Of a stretch of 64,000 bases of DNA, positions 30,301 through 38,334 are shown piece after piece (position 1 is the stretch's first letter; the number at the start of each line of letters is the position of its first letter). Made by a program: the position numbers and the translations under genes. Under the pieces are notes generated by a model. The model was not told the DNA's origin. It worked only from the letters and a program-made list of their open reading frames with translations, and made no database searches. Source of the DNA: Pantoea alfalfae (GTDB lineage: Bacteria; Pseudomonadota; Gammaproteobacteria; Enterobacterales; Enterobacteriaceae); the NCBI RefSeq assembly GCF_019880205.1, contig NZ_CP082292.1, positions 2,914,001-2,978,000 on the forward strand. Direction: 5' to 3'.

Positions 30301-31147
30301 CATGGAAACGTCGTGGCTGGGCGGACGCGTGCCGCTGCCCGATCTGTCACAGATCATTGATGGTGCGCTGCAACCGCTGGCGAAACCGGTCGGCCCAAAT
30401 GCCCGTTTCGGCTATCCGCTGCGCGGTGGCTTCCAGGCACTGATGTCGGGCTTTTTACCGCACCTGAAATGTACGCTGGAAACGGACACCACCCTGACCC
30501 GCATTTACCCGCAGGCGCATGTCGCCCTGCTGGCGGATGGTCGCCACTACCGGTATGAGCAGTTGATCAGCACCATGCCGCTGCCGGAGCTGATTAAGCT
30601 GATGGGTGATGAAGTGCCGGAGAGCGTCCGGCTGGCGGCGCAGCAGCTGCAGTTTGTGTCGGTGCGCTGTGTGAATCTGGGCATTGGCCGGGCTGACCTG
30701 ACTGAAAAACACTGGATTTACTATCCTGGCGATACGCTGTTTCATCGCATTTTTGTGCAGGGTAATGCCAGTCCGCACTGCAATCCGCCGGGCGGCTTCG
30801 GCTTAACCTGTGAAATCACTTACAACGCGGCTAATCCGCTGCCGCTTCAGGGCGATGCGCTGATTGAGCGCTGCCGTCAGGATTGCATCCGGGTCGGCAT
30901 GATCACCGCGGACGATCCGCTGCTCTGCGCATCTGAGGTTGATATGCCTTACGCCTACGTGGTCTATGACCATGCGCGCAGCGATAACGTGGCGCTGATC
31001 CGCCAGTGGCTGCTGACCCAGGATATCCATCTGTCGGGTCGTTACAGCGAGTGGGAATATTACAACTCGGATCACGCCTTCCTGGCCGGTAAACGCGCGG
31101 CCGAAAATGTCCAGTTGCAACATGTCAGCGCAGGGACGCTTGGCTGA
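27386..31147 (+). CDS. Fusion: glycoside hydrolase-like + glycosyltransferase + FAD oxidoreductase
   Basis: 1253 codons in one frame. Residues about 1-385 look like a clan-A glycosidase (TIM barrel): proposed acid/base Glu136 in PMNEISF and nucleophile Glu290 in LLLAETSH. Residues 389-770 form a GT-B-type glycosyltransferase (MKPPVLIVFSHLRWGFVFQRPQQLL). From about 785 comes an FAD-binding oxidoreductase of the UDP-galactopyranose mutase/amine oxidase type, with GAGPTGLSAGYH at 791 and a C-terminal YSEWEYYNSDHAFLAGKRAAE. Together they suggest making or remodelling a glycan or glycolipid. An ATG with a good ribosome site at 28550 may start a separate product. Confidence 0.85.
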   Translation: MTPFSSFWQAGYEGADHINPAGVALSMNDLNQHQARAAEDYAALGPFAIRTVRESVGWRLCERDGRYDFSTVAARIQAAEQQGIQLSWTICHYGWPAGVSLFDHDFVPRFAAFCGALARFLAPWYQQAPIYSPMNEISFVSWGISVGLFACEAIPEPARADAVKQQLVRATLAGCDAIWQADPRARVLHCDPLIHIAPDPADSDSDRLAREMCDTQYQAWDMLCGRRNPELGGAPRYLDLIGVNYYHDNQWEQGSNRRLYWHLGDRRRQPLHQLLLQVWQRYQRPLLLAETSHVGSGRGAWIREIATQVAQAQLAGADLLGICLYPILDRPLWEETTFWTRSGLWDLDLLGTDPYARQLQQPYADALRQAQRFLQHIQFPLHPSQEHTMKPPVLIVFSHLRWGFVFQRPQQLLTRLAQHYRVLFVEEPVWQAGPPGLHQSTPAANITVIQPHTDSDAPGFHDSQIAPLLLLLTPLLEEDEQPLIWFYTPMALPLLTPFDPALVIYDCMDELSAFQNAPRQLQQRESALMTRADLVFTGGSSLYEAKRDKHAQVYCFPSSVDAIHFEQARDRTNRHPLQDAIPSQRLGYYGVLDERIDLPLIAALADSHPEWQIIMVGPVVKIDPASLPQRDNIHWLGQQPYQALPQFLAGWDVCLMPFAINASTRYISPTKVLEYMAAQLPIVSTAIVDVARHYAEEVAVAETHAEFIAACEQAMAIGAAERLALAGRMQAKVDVTSWDRTAEQIHGLIQQALTQRQPALKSASQARAQADVMPLTPAMLESDAVPCLIIGAGPTGLSAGYHYGEGAVLLEKNSTPGGWCRSIDDQGFTFDYAGHIMFSQDPYVLQLYELLLGDNLHWQAREAWVYSDGVYTRYPFQSALHGLPVGVVKECVLGAIEARYGETAAAAVPLDRARARRDCCADGAIPDEGSSLAAVEGKEDFQHFIMRTWGKGIARHFALPYNQKLWKVPLTDMETSWLGGRVPLPDLSQIIDGALQPLAKPVGPNARFGYPLRGGFQALMSGFLPHLKCTLETDTTLTRIYPQAHVALLADGRHYRYEQLISTMPLPELIKLMGDEVPESVRLAAQQLQFVSVRCVNLGIGRADLTEKHWIYYPGDTLFHRIFVQGNASPHCNPPGGFGLTCEITYNAANPLPLQGDALIERCRQDCIRVGMITADDPLLCASEVDMPYAYVVYDHARSDNVALIRQWLLTQDIHLSGRYSEWEYYNSDHAFLAGKRAAENVQLQHVSAGTLG
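28539..28552 (+). promoter_or_regulatory. Internal ribosome site and ATG inside the fusion gene
   Basis: AGGAG at 28539-28543, then six bases, then an in-frame ATG at 28550 (codon 389), exactly where the glycosyltransferase domain begins. It would yield an 865-residue glycosyltransferase-oxidoreductase. Confidence 0.6.
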
Positions 31148-31161
31148 TCTGACGCCGACCG

Positions 31162-31491
31162 TTATGAAAGACGCTGGCTGCACTTTGCGGCTTTCAGCGA
31201 CTGCAACGCAGTGACCCGCTTTTCCACTTTCCGGGTGGCATTGTATTTTGCAATGCCATTGCCCAGTCCGAAATCCCCGACAAAGCCCAGCACGGTCAGA
31301 GCATTAAACTGGCCGGTCTGCTCAATATCACTCTGCACGCTGTACGCTTTACTCAGCTCCTGATCCAGGACGTTGCAGTTCAGCGTCGCTGTCTCTTGCG
31401 GCGTCACCGCAGCCGCTTGTGGATAGTGTTTGGTTGCGCAGCCGGTTAACACCAGCACCAGTAGTCCCATTAAGACTTTCTGTTTACACAT
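31162..31491 (-). CDS. Small outer-membrane-type lipoprotein
   Basis: 109 residues. The lipoprotein signal MCKQKVLMGLLVLVLTGC has an LTGC lipobox, so the mature protein is acylated at Cys18. The mature part has two more cysteines (CNVLDQEL, AAKCSQ) and a Gly/Ala-rich hydrophobic centre (VLGFVGDFGLGNGIAKYNA). It is convergent with the fusion gene, 14 bp away. I recognise no family. Confidence 0.75.
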   Translation of the reverse strand: MCKQKVLMGLLVLVLTGCATKHYPQAAAVTPQETATLNCNVLDQELSKAYSVQSDIEQTGQFNALTVLGFVGDFGLGNGIAKYNATRKVEKRVTALQSLKAAKCSQRLS

Positions 31492-31843
31492 TTTTCATTG
31501 CCTGTTTTTTGCCCGATTAACAGGGTTATCGGCAACATACACAGAGATCATGAGTCTCTGAGCTACCAATAATGGTCGAAACCGCTACGCTAATGTAGGA
31601 TTCAGCGCGCTGCAGTCAGAGGCAGCCCGCTACCGACCGGAAGTCACGCAGCGAACGCACATTGCCCGTTCATCACTTCTGCCAGACCTTTCAGAGAGTT
31701 AGCCAGCATGATGCTGCCATCAGCAGTATTTAACGAGCAAAGCCTGAGCGTTAATTTGTGACAAGGCAGCCGCGCAAGCGAAGCCGGACACAGCAAATTT
31801 GCGCGTCGGGTTTATCAGAGTTTGTTCCAGATGAGGTTTCTCC
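31492..31843. other. Intergenic region before the AI-2E-type permease
   Basis: 352 bp between divergent genes. It should hold two promoters. I see no gene, RNA or operator. Confidence 0.6.
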
Positions 31844-33082
31844 ATGCGTTTTAAAGGATTGAACATCGGGTTTTTCATTTTAATTCTGGCTATCGCCACC
31901 GTCGCGTTTTTCGAGGTGCTTTCGCCCTATTTCTCGCCAATTTTATGGGCGGCGATTCTGGCGGTGATTTTCCATCCGCTGAAAACCTGGTTGCGCAACC
32001 GACTGGGTGACCGCAACGGCGTGGCCGCGTTAATTACCCTGTTCTGCATCTGCCTGATTGTTTTCACGCCACTGGCGATTATTGCCTCCTCGCTGGTGGT
32101 TGAAACCAACGCGGTCTATCACAAGCTGCAGACCAATTCGTCGCAGTTCCCGTCCGTGTTCGCCGATCTGCTGCAGCATCTGCCGCGCTGGGCAAGGCAT
32201 TTCCTGGCTGAAAATAATCTGGATAACGCCGCACAGATTCAGCAGAAGCTCTCCTCGTTTGCGCTTAAGGGCGGTCAGTATGTGGCGGGCAGTGCCTTTA
32301 TCATCGGTAAAGGGACGTTCAGCTTCACCGTCGGCTTTGGCATCATGCTCTATCTGCTGTTCTTCCTGCTGAAAGATGGCTCCTATCTGGTGCATCTGAT
32401 TCTGGAAGCGCTGCCGCTTTCCACCTACGTGAAGCACCACCTGATGGTAAAGTTTGCTGCCGTGGCGCGCGCGACGGTGAAAGGCACTGTGGTGGTCGGT
32501 ATCGTGCAGGGTATTCTCGGCGGGCTGGCGTTCTGGTTTACCGGCATCGATGGCAGCCTGCTGTGGGGCGCGCTGATGGCGTTCCTCTCCCTGATTCCGG
32601 CGGTCGGTTCCGCTATCATCTGGGTGCCTGCGGCAATCTTCTTCTTCGCCACCGGCGCACTGTGGAAAGGGCTGTTCCTGGTTGGTTTCTTCGTGGTGAT
32701 TGTCGGTCTGGTGGATAACATCCTTCGTCCGTTGCTGGTCGGTAAAGACACTAAAATGCCTGACTATATGATCCTGATCGCCACGCTGGGCGGCATGGAA
32801 ATATACGGCATTAACGGTTTCGTGATCGGTCCGGTCATTGCTGCTCTGTTTATCGCCTGCTGGAATCTGCTCTCCGGCCGCGACAACCGCGAAAATATTG
32901 AAGTCATTGACGAAGAAGTGATCGAAGAAGGCAAGAAACAGTCAGAGACAGCGGCAGAAGCCGCAGCGGAAGCCGCTTCTGCTGCAGCCGATGCGGCCGC
33001 TGAAGCGGAAATCAAAGTGTCAGCGTTAGCCGCGGTGGAAAGAGAAGCCGCAAAAAGAAAGGCAGCGGACAACAAAGCGTAA
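31844..33082 (+). CDS. AI-2E/PerM family transporter (YdiK-like)
   Basis: 412-residue inner-membrane protein. About seven to eight membrane helices, with the family segments FSPILWAAILAVIFHPLK, GFGIMLYLLFFLLKDG, LIPAVGSAIIWVPAAI and PLLVGKDTKMPDYMILIATLGG. The family exports small solutes or ions; substrates are mostly unknown and AI-2 export is shown for few members. The last about 70 residues form an unusual acidic then Ala/Glu-rich tail (ETAAEAAAEAASAAADAAAEAE), likely a cytoplasmic helix. Confidence 0.88.
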   Translation: MRFKGLNIGFFILILAIATVAFFEVLSPYFSPILWAAILAVIFHPLKTWLRNRLGDRNGVAALITLFCICLIVFTPLAIIASSLVVETNAVYHKLQTNSSQFPSVFADLLQHLPRWARHFLAENNLDNAAQIQQKLSSFALKGGQYVAGSAFIIGKGTFSFTVGFGIMLYLLFFLLKDGSYLVHLILEALPLSTYVKHHLMVKFAAVARATVKGTVVVGIVQGILGGLAFWFTGIDGSLLWGALMAFLSLIPAVGSAIIWVPAAIFFFATGALWKGLFLVGFFVVIVGLVDNILRPLLVGKDTKMPDYMILIATLGGMEIYGINGFVIGPVIAALFIACWNLLSGRDNRENIEVIDEEVIEEGKKQSETAAEAAAEAASAAADAAAEAEIKVSALAAVEREAAKRKAADNKA

Positions 33083-33096
33083 CCTGGATCAGCCAT

Positions 33097-33128
33097 AAAA
33101 AAACCCACCTTCCGGTGGGTTCTTTTTT
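33097..33128 (+). terminator. Terminator after the AI-2E-type permease
   Basis: Stem AACCCACC / GGTGGGTT with a TTCC loop, followed by CTTTTTT. A-rich on the other side, so it probably also serves the convergent minus-strand gene. Confidence 0.85.
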
Positions 33129-33146
33129 AACCTGAAAACCAGCGTC

Positions 33147-33464
33147 TTAGTTGGTCGCTTTGTTTTTCAGATCTTCAGCACCCTGCTTGGTTTTATCCCA
33201 GCCTTTTTCAGTGCCTTCTTTGGTTTTGTGCCAGCCTTGCTGAGCACCTTCGGTGATCTTGCTACCGGTAGTGTGGCTTTTGCCTTCAGCGGCATGCTCA
33301 GACTTCAGCTTCAGCTCTTTGCCTTCGTTCTGGGTCTGATGCAGTTTTTCTTTCGCAGTATCAGCGCCTTTATGCGCTTCCGCAACGGTGTTATCTGTGG
33401 TGGTAGCAGCAAATACTGGCGAGGCCAGCAAAATAGCAGACAGTGCAATAATTGATTTCTTCAT
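33147..33464 (-). CDS. Periplasmic Lys/Glu-rich helical protein
   Basis: 105 residues. Signal peptide MKKSIIALSAILLASPVFAA with a clear Ala-x-Ala cleavage site; the mature protein is a charged helix with imperfect 11-residue repeats in its second half (GWHKTKEGTEK, GWDKTKQGAED). It resembles small stress-type periplasmic proteins. The ATG at 33464 follows GAGGGAATT. Function unknown. Confidence 0.8.
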   Translation of the reverse strand: MKKSIIALSAILLASPVFAATTTDNTVAEAHKGADTAKEKLHQTQNEGKELKLKSEHAAEGKSHTTGSKITEGAQQGWHKTKEGTEKGWDKTKQGAEDLKNKATN

Positions 33465-33602
33465 AATTCCCTCTGTATTCATCGTTGCCGTGTAGGTTTT
33501 AATCCTGGCATAGTCTTTCCAGGAAAGATTTAAGAATAAACCAGGAATGAAAAAGGGCCAGTTTTCACCAGAAAAAGCCGCTGACTGTAGCTTTTTTATC
33601 CA

Positions 33603-34028
33603 TTACCAGAGCGCCAGCTGCGGATCGTCGTCCGGTTTCGGCTTATTCCGGCTCACGCGGGCGGGCGGTGCTGGCTGCTGCATCTGATGGGTGATCCACG
33701 CCAGTAATACCGTCACGACATAATCCTGCTGCTCAGCGCTCAGCGGCTGATGCTGCCCGATGCTGTGCCACTTGTTCAGACAGCCACGACAGCAGGTCGC
33801 GGTGGCGTGCTGGGCGATAAACACCGGATGGCCGCGCATCGGCGTCTGTTTGCCATCATTTTCCGGCTGAGCAGGCGCCAGCCGCTGTGCAACAAACTCT
33901 GCGGCGTGCTGTCGCAAAACCGGCTCGCCTTTGCTGCTCGCATAATCGTACTCAGCGCGTCCCAGTCGAAAGCGCTGACGAAACGGCGAACGTGCCAGTC
34001 GGGTAAACAGATCGTCAGACACGTTCAT
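33603..34028 (-). CDS. DUF4186 family protein
   Basis: 141 residues with the family core GKQTPMRGHPVFIAQHATATCCRGCLNKWHSI, where closely spaced Cys and His residues suggest a metal site. The N-terminus has the FRQRFRLG pattern. The C-terminus is Pro/Lys-rich. It is the second gene of a minus-strand pair with the cupin, 12 bp apart. The role of the family is not known. Confidence 0.86.
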   Translation of the reverse strand: MNVSDDLFTRLARSPFRQRFRLGRAEYDYASSKGEPVLRQHAAEFVAQRLAPAQPENDGKQTPMRGHPVFIAQHATATCCRGCLNKWHSIGQHQPLSAEQQDYVVTVLLAWITHQMQQPAPPARVSRNKPKPDDDPQLALW

Positions 34029-34040
34029 ACTGATTGCCAG

Positions 34041-34313
34041 TTACTCATATTTACGCCCCGCCAGATAGCTGACGCCCTGTGGTCCGAACGCTTCGCGATG
34101 CAGTTCATTCGGCTGCAGGTGAAACGTCTCGCCGGGATGATAGGTCGTGTCGCCCTGCTCGGTACTGATGGTGATGTCACCACTGAGAATCAGGGCCAGC
34201 GCTTCAAAAGGATGGACGTGATTATCAAGCTGGGCTGATGCGGCACGCTCAATCAGCAGTGGCTCATCAAAACCCTGTTCGGCTAACAATTTTCTGAATT
34301 CGTGTTCGGTCAT
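34041..34313 (-). CDS. Small cupin-domain protein
   Basis: 90 residues forming a single cupin barrel. Motif 1 lies at HVHPFEALALILSGDITI and motif 2 at YHPGETFHLQPNELHREAFG, with His residues placed to bind a metal. Small cupins of this type act as sensors or dioxygenase-like proteins; the ligand cannot be told. It precedes the DUF4186 gene in the same operon. Confidence 0.84.
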   Translation of the reverse strand: MTEHEFRKLLAEQGFDEPLLIERAASAQLDNHVHPFEALALILSGDITISTEQGDTTYHPGETFHLQPNELHREAFGPQGVSYLAGRKYE

Positions 34314-34481
34314 TGCAACTCCTCAATATGGAACTGACCCTAAGCAGTGTAGACGATCTTTATCGCCGCTTATGGCACGGAGCGGGTACGTAAAGTCGCG
34401 CAAACAGGGTTGTTCACGGGTCAGGCCAATGCTGTACTTGCCGTCTCGTTCCCCATTTTGACATCAGGATGACGTAAAAGT

Positions 34482-35411
34482 ATGTCTAACCCTCAGAGAA
34501 CGGCTCTGCTGCTGATTAATCAGCGCTCACGAAAAGGACGCATTGAGGCCAGTCGGGCGCAGACGCTGCTGGTTCAGGCTGGTTTCACCCTGCTACAACC
34601 GGACGAGGATGAGACCCGCACCTACAGCCAGCTCATCGCGGCGTATGCCGGTCGCGTCGATGCGGTGATCGTCGGCGGTGGCGACGGTACGCTTAACGCG
34701 GCCGCGCCGGGACTGATGCAGACTGGCCTGCCACTGGGCATTTTACCGCTGGGCACCGCCAACGATTTTGCCCGTACGCTGGGCATTCCCGCCAGCCTTG
34801 AACAGGCGGTGAAAATTATCGCAGACGGGCAGTGGCGCGCTGTAGATCTGGGGGAAGTGAATCAGCACCTGTTTCTCAACGTCTGCAGCATCGGCTTTTC
34901 GGCAGAGCTGGCGCGTAACCTTACGGCGGAATCGAAAAAACGCTGGGGTGTCGGCGGGTATGCCCTGGCAGCGTTGCGGCTGCTGCGGCAGAGCCGTCCG
35001 TTCAGCGCCACGCTGGTGCATCAGGGTCAGCGGATACCGATCAAAACGGTTCAGGTATCGGTAGGCAACGGGCGCTTCTACGGGGGTGGCATGACGGTGG
35101 AACAGTGCGCAGCACCCGACGATGGGCTACTGGATGTCTACAGCCTGGAGTTGCAGCACAGCTGGCAATTGATTGCGCTGCTGCCCTTTCTGCGGCGCGG
35201 CACGCATGGCCGCTGGCGCGATGTGCGGGCGTTCAGCACCACGGAACTGACCATTGAAACGCGCCGTCCTCATTACATCAATGCAGACGGCGAGATTATC
35301 GGCCAGACACCGGCACATTTCCGTCTAATCGCCCGTGCGCTACAGGTTTATGCCCCAGGCGACAGCGCGATATACCAGCCCGCCAGCAGGCGTTGTAACC
35401 AGCGTGAGTAA
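34482..35411 (+). CDS. Diacylglycerol kinase-family lipid kinase (YegS-like)
   Basis: 309 residues. The nucleotide-binding motif GGGDGTLNAAAPGL (about residues 66-79) and LPLGTANDFARTLGIP are diagnostic of the DAGK catalytic domain; the C-terminal domain has VGNGRFYGGGM, APDDGLLDVYSL and YINADGEI. It probably phosphorylates a membrane lipid such as phosphatidylglycerol (as reported for YegS) or diacylglycerol. It is divergent from the cupin operon. Confidence 0.9.
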   Translation: MSNPQRTALLLINQRSRKGRIEASRAQTLLVQAGFTLLQPDEDETRTYSQLIAAYAGRVDAVIVGGGDGTLNAAAPGLMQTGLPLGILPLGTANDFARTLGIPASLEQAVKIIADGQWRAVDLGEVNQHLFLNVCSIGFSAELARNLTAESKKRWGVGGYALAALRLLRQSRPFSATLVHQGQRIPIKTVQVSVGNGRFYGGGMTVEQCAAPDDGLLDVYSLELQHSWQLIALLPFLRRGTHGRWRDVRAFSTTELTIETRRPHYINADGEIIGQTPAHFRLIARALQVYAPGDSAIYQPASRRCNQRE

Positions 35412-35418
35412 TAAGAAA

Positions 35419-35652
35419 CTAGTGTCCGATGCCGTTTTTTTCAGCGTAGTCGATATGCTCAGAAAGACTGGTGGCCAGCTTCTTCGCCATTTCAAGGGTC
35501 AGCCCCAGAAACAACGTCTCCTGCGGGCCCTGTTCTCGCGGGGCGTCGGGGTCGATATAACCGAATTTCAGTACCAGTGCCCGATGTGATTTCAGGGGAC
35601 CAATATGCCAGCCGGTAACCGGATAGAAGGTAAAACTCGTAAATTCATTCAC
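35419..35652 (-). CDS. Small BssS-like protein
   Basis: 77 residues. The pattern YPVTGWHIG - ALVLKFGY - TLFLGLTLEMAKKLATSLSEHI parallels the biofilm regulator BssS of E. coli (HPLVGWDI - LRLHY - TLWLTTDVARQFISIL). The similarity is in layout and is not strong, so the assignment is tentative. It is convergent with the lipid kinase, 7 bp apart. Confidence 0.6.
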   Translation of the reverse strand: MNEFTSFTFYPVTGWHIGPLKSHRALVLKFGYIDPDAPREQGPQETLFLGLTLEMAKKLATSLSEHIDYAEKNGIGH

Positions 35653-36149
35653 TTTGATCCTGACTGTGAAAGCATAACGCTGATTGGGAGTCAGGCCAGC
35701 TCTGATGATAAAACATGAATAGAGTGCTGAGTCTGAACCAAATTCACAGGATTACAAGGGAAGCGGCAGAACAAGCGCAGCGTCAACCGGTTAGCATCGT
35801 TGCGGCGTCTGGAGCCTTGCCTGACAGGCAAATGTCGGTAAATGACGCCCGCGCTTCTGTTACCGGAGGCACTGGTCTGATGTAATCCATTCAACTCAGA
35901 CGCTGTAATCAATCCCCGGCGCTTCTGTCTTCGGAATAACAGAACGTTGAACGTTTTAATGTCATCGCAGCCTGTTTCATCCGTTCAAATCGCGCCAGGA
36001 TTGTGACGCTTCCAGCACGTCGTCAGAATTAATGATGGTCGTCTTTGCGCGCATCAGGTACACACACGGGCAGCTGCATTAAGCATGCGAGATGACGCCG
36101 TATCAGGATTGGATGAGGCGCCCCGGCATCCGCCCCTGCCAGACGACAA
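35653..36149. other. Intergenic region without a visible gene
   Basis: 497 bp between the BssS-like gene and corA. A 73-codon minus-strand frame (35691-35912) has no good ribosome site or recognisable feature. I see nothing else. Confidence 0.55.
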
Positions 36150-37124
36150 TCACAGCCAGCCAGAGCGTCGCAGTTTAGCCCACAACCCGCCACAGGCCAG
36201 CAGCGTCAGCCCAACCGCCAGCGGATAGCCATACAGCGACTTCAGCTCTGGCATATGTTCGAAGTTCATGCCATACATGCTGAACACCACGGTCGGAATC
36301 ACCAGGATCGCGCCCCAGCCCGCCAGCTTTTTGACCACCTCATTCTGCTGCACCGTCACCAGCGCCAGGTTGACCTGCATGGCGCTGGTCAGCATCTCGC
36401 GCATATCTTCCGCGTCGGTCACCACATGACGGGCGTGATCCTGCACGTCGCGGATATAGGCGCGCAGCGGACGCGGGATCAGATCTTCATGCAGGTGGAT
36501 AAGCTGATTACAGATCTCTTCCACCGGCTGCGCTGCATTGCGTAGTGACAGCAGATGACGTCGCATGGTGTAGACCGACTGAACCGACTTACGGTCAAAT
36601 TCGCTGGTGAAGAGATCGTTCTCCATCTGCCCCACCCGCTCATTCAGCGAGGTAGAGAGCGCGGCATAGCGATCGACAATAAAGTCGAGCAGGCAGTAGA
36701 GCGGCCAGGCTGGGCCAAACTTCAGCAGCGCCGGATTTTCACACGCCCGCTGCCGCACCGGGGTATAGCTTTCAGATGCGCCGTGACGGATGCTGATCAG
36801 GAATTTTTTTCCGACAAAGAAATGGGTTTCGCCCAGTTCGCAGCTGTCATCCTTCGCACATACCGTCTTGACCACGATAAAGAGTGAGTCACCGTAATGT
36901 TCAATTTTAGGGCGCTGGTGGGCATTAAGCGCATCTTCAACCGCCAGTTCGTGCAGGCCGAACTCCTCTTTAATTTTCGCCATAAATTCAGCATCTGGCT
37001 GCCACAGCCCGAGCCAGATAAACGCTTCCGGTTCTTTGATCACTTCACTGATATCTTCGACGTCGACCTCTTCGCCCGCACTTCCCGGACGATACACCCT
37101 GCTGCTTACGATCATCTTCTGCAT
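36150..37124 (-). CDS. corA: CorA-family magnesium/cobalt transporter
   Basis: 324-residue inner-membrane divalent cation channel. A large N-terminal cytoplasmic alpha/beta domain with long helices precedes two C-terminal membrane helices; the ion-selectivity motif GMN is at residues 285-287 (MYGMNF). It is somewhat longer than E. coli CorA and diverges at the N-terminus, so it may be a paralogue of the main CorA. ATGs at 37124 and 37115 are both possible starts. Confidence 0.87.
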   Translation of the reverse strand: MQKMIVSSRVYRPGSAGEEVDVEDISEVIKEPEAFIWLGLWQPDAEFMAKIKEEFGLHELAVEDALNAHQRPKIEHYGDSLFIVVKTVCAKDDSCELGETHFFVGKKFLISIRHGASESYTPVRQRACENPALLKFGPAWPLYCLLDFIVDRYAALSTSLNERVGQMENDLFTSEFDRKSVQSVYTMRRHLLSLRNAAQPVEEICNQLIHLHEDLIPRPLRAYIRDVQDHARHVVTDAEDMREMLTSAMQVNLALVTVQQNEVVKKLAGWGAILVIPTVVFSMYGMNFEHMPELKSLYGYPLAVGLTLLACGGLWAKLRRSGWL

Positions 37125-37218
37125 TCCCGTTATGACAGTACATGCAGCTTAGCTAAAGCCGGGCCTGTAACCGGATAAAAACAGTAAGGATTTGCTGCGA
37201 CGCTGCGCGATCAGCGGG

Positions 37219-38238
37219 TTACCACTTCAGGCCTAATCCGGTGGAGAAAATGCCTTCGTTCAGGGTATCGGGAATGCCGCTGACCAGATTGCGATGATAG
37301 CCAAGGTGCAGGGTTGACCACGACGTCAGGCTGTAGCGCAGCCCGACTTCGGCATCCAGCATAAATACGCCGTCATCATCCAGCGAATGGCCGACATCGC
37401 CATTGCTGTAAAGCGTGACCGACTTACCCAGCAGATAGCGCTGATAGTTCCAGCGCAGCGAGCCGCCAAAGTGCCGCTCTTCGCGATCGTCGCTGTAGCC
37501 ATACTCAAAGGCCCCGCCGAGCACGGAGAGTGAGAACGCGCTGAGTTCGGTGTCCCAAAGCTGATAACCGGGGCCGGTGCCGAGCAGCGCCTGGCGTGAG
37601 AGGTTCTCCACCCAGTCGCGCTTGTAGGTCGCGCGGGTCTGCCAGAAGAACTGCTCACTGACCAGATAGTCGAAGGCGTAGCGCAGGCTGTAGTTATCTG
37701 TGTTAACGCTCGCATTTTCCTGCTCACGGTTATAGGTCGCGCCGATGTCGTGCCGCCATTTTCCCTTGTTCAGTTTGGTGTTGAGCGCAAAGCTGTAGTC
37801 GTCAGTTTTCGTCGAAGCTTTTTTGACCTTCACACCGGCATCGATATTGCCGGTCCAGGCGAGCTGATCGCTGCGCACTTTGGCTTTCATAAACTCATCG
37901 ATGCGACTGACGGAGACCTGCTGCTCCTGCTCATTGCGTTCCACCCAGACATAACCGGGATCGGACGAAGAGAGCCGCACCTGATAGTGTTCGCCGGTCT
38001 TTTTGTTTTCGACATTGACTGGATTGTCGCTGGCAAGCGTACTGACCGCATTCCACGCCAGGGTGACGGTGCCTGCGTAGTGTGTCTCTATCGCCAGCTT
38101 GCCGTCGCTGAGGTAGCGGATCGTGCCAGTCAGTCGATCGCCATTATTCAGCCAGACGGTATCGGCTGCGGCCTGCTCTGCCCATCCGGCACAGCAGAAG
38201 ATGACCAGCAGCCGGGTCAATAAGGTGGCGCAACGCAT
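37219..38238 (-). CDS. DUF481 outer-membrane protein (YdiY-like)
   Basis: 339 residues. Signal peptide ending near QAAADTVWL, an SH3-like front segment (NNGDRLTGTIRYLSDGKLAIET) and a C-terminal DUF481 beta-barrel made of alternating aromatic strands, closing with an aromatic last residue (GLGLKW) as outer-membrane proteins do. Similar in plan to YdiY. Function unknown. Confidence 0.87.
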   Translation of the reverse strand: MRCATLLTRLLVIFCCAGWAEQAAADTVWLNNGDRLTGTIRYLSDGKLAIETHYAGTVTLAWNAVSTLASDNPVNVENKKTGEHYQVRLSSSDPGYVWVERNEQEQQVSVSRIDEFMKAKVRSDQLAWTGNIDAGVKVKKASTKTDDYSFALNTKLNKGKWRHDIGATYNREQENASVNTDNYSLRYAFDYLVSEQFFWQTRATYKRDWVENLSRQALLGTGPGYQLWDTELSAFSLSVLGGAFEYGYSDDREERHFGGSLRWNYQRYLLGKSVTLYSNGDVGHSLDDDGVFMLDAEVGLRYSLTSWSTLHLGYHRNLVSGIPDTLNEGIFSTGLGLKW

Positions 38239-38334
38239 AGCTTTCCCTGTAAAGGCGTCGTTCGGTTCGGACGACGCGTCACCGTAAATTCGGACCTGAC
38301 AATTAAGCGGATTCCGCGATGATATGCAATGCGG

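Noticed and set aside
35691..35912. 73-codon minus-strand frame upstream of the BssS-like gene
   Set aside because: No ribosome site, no domain, and codon use unlike the neighbours.
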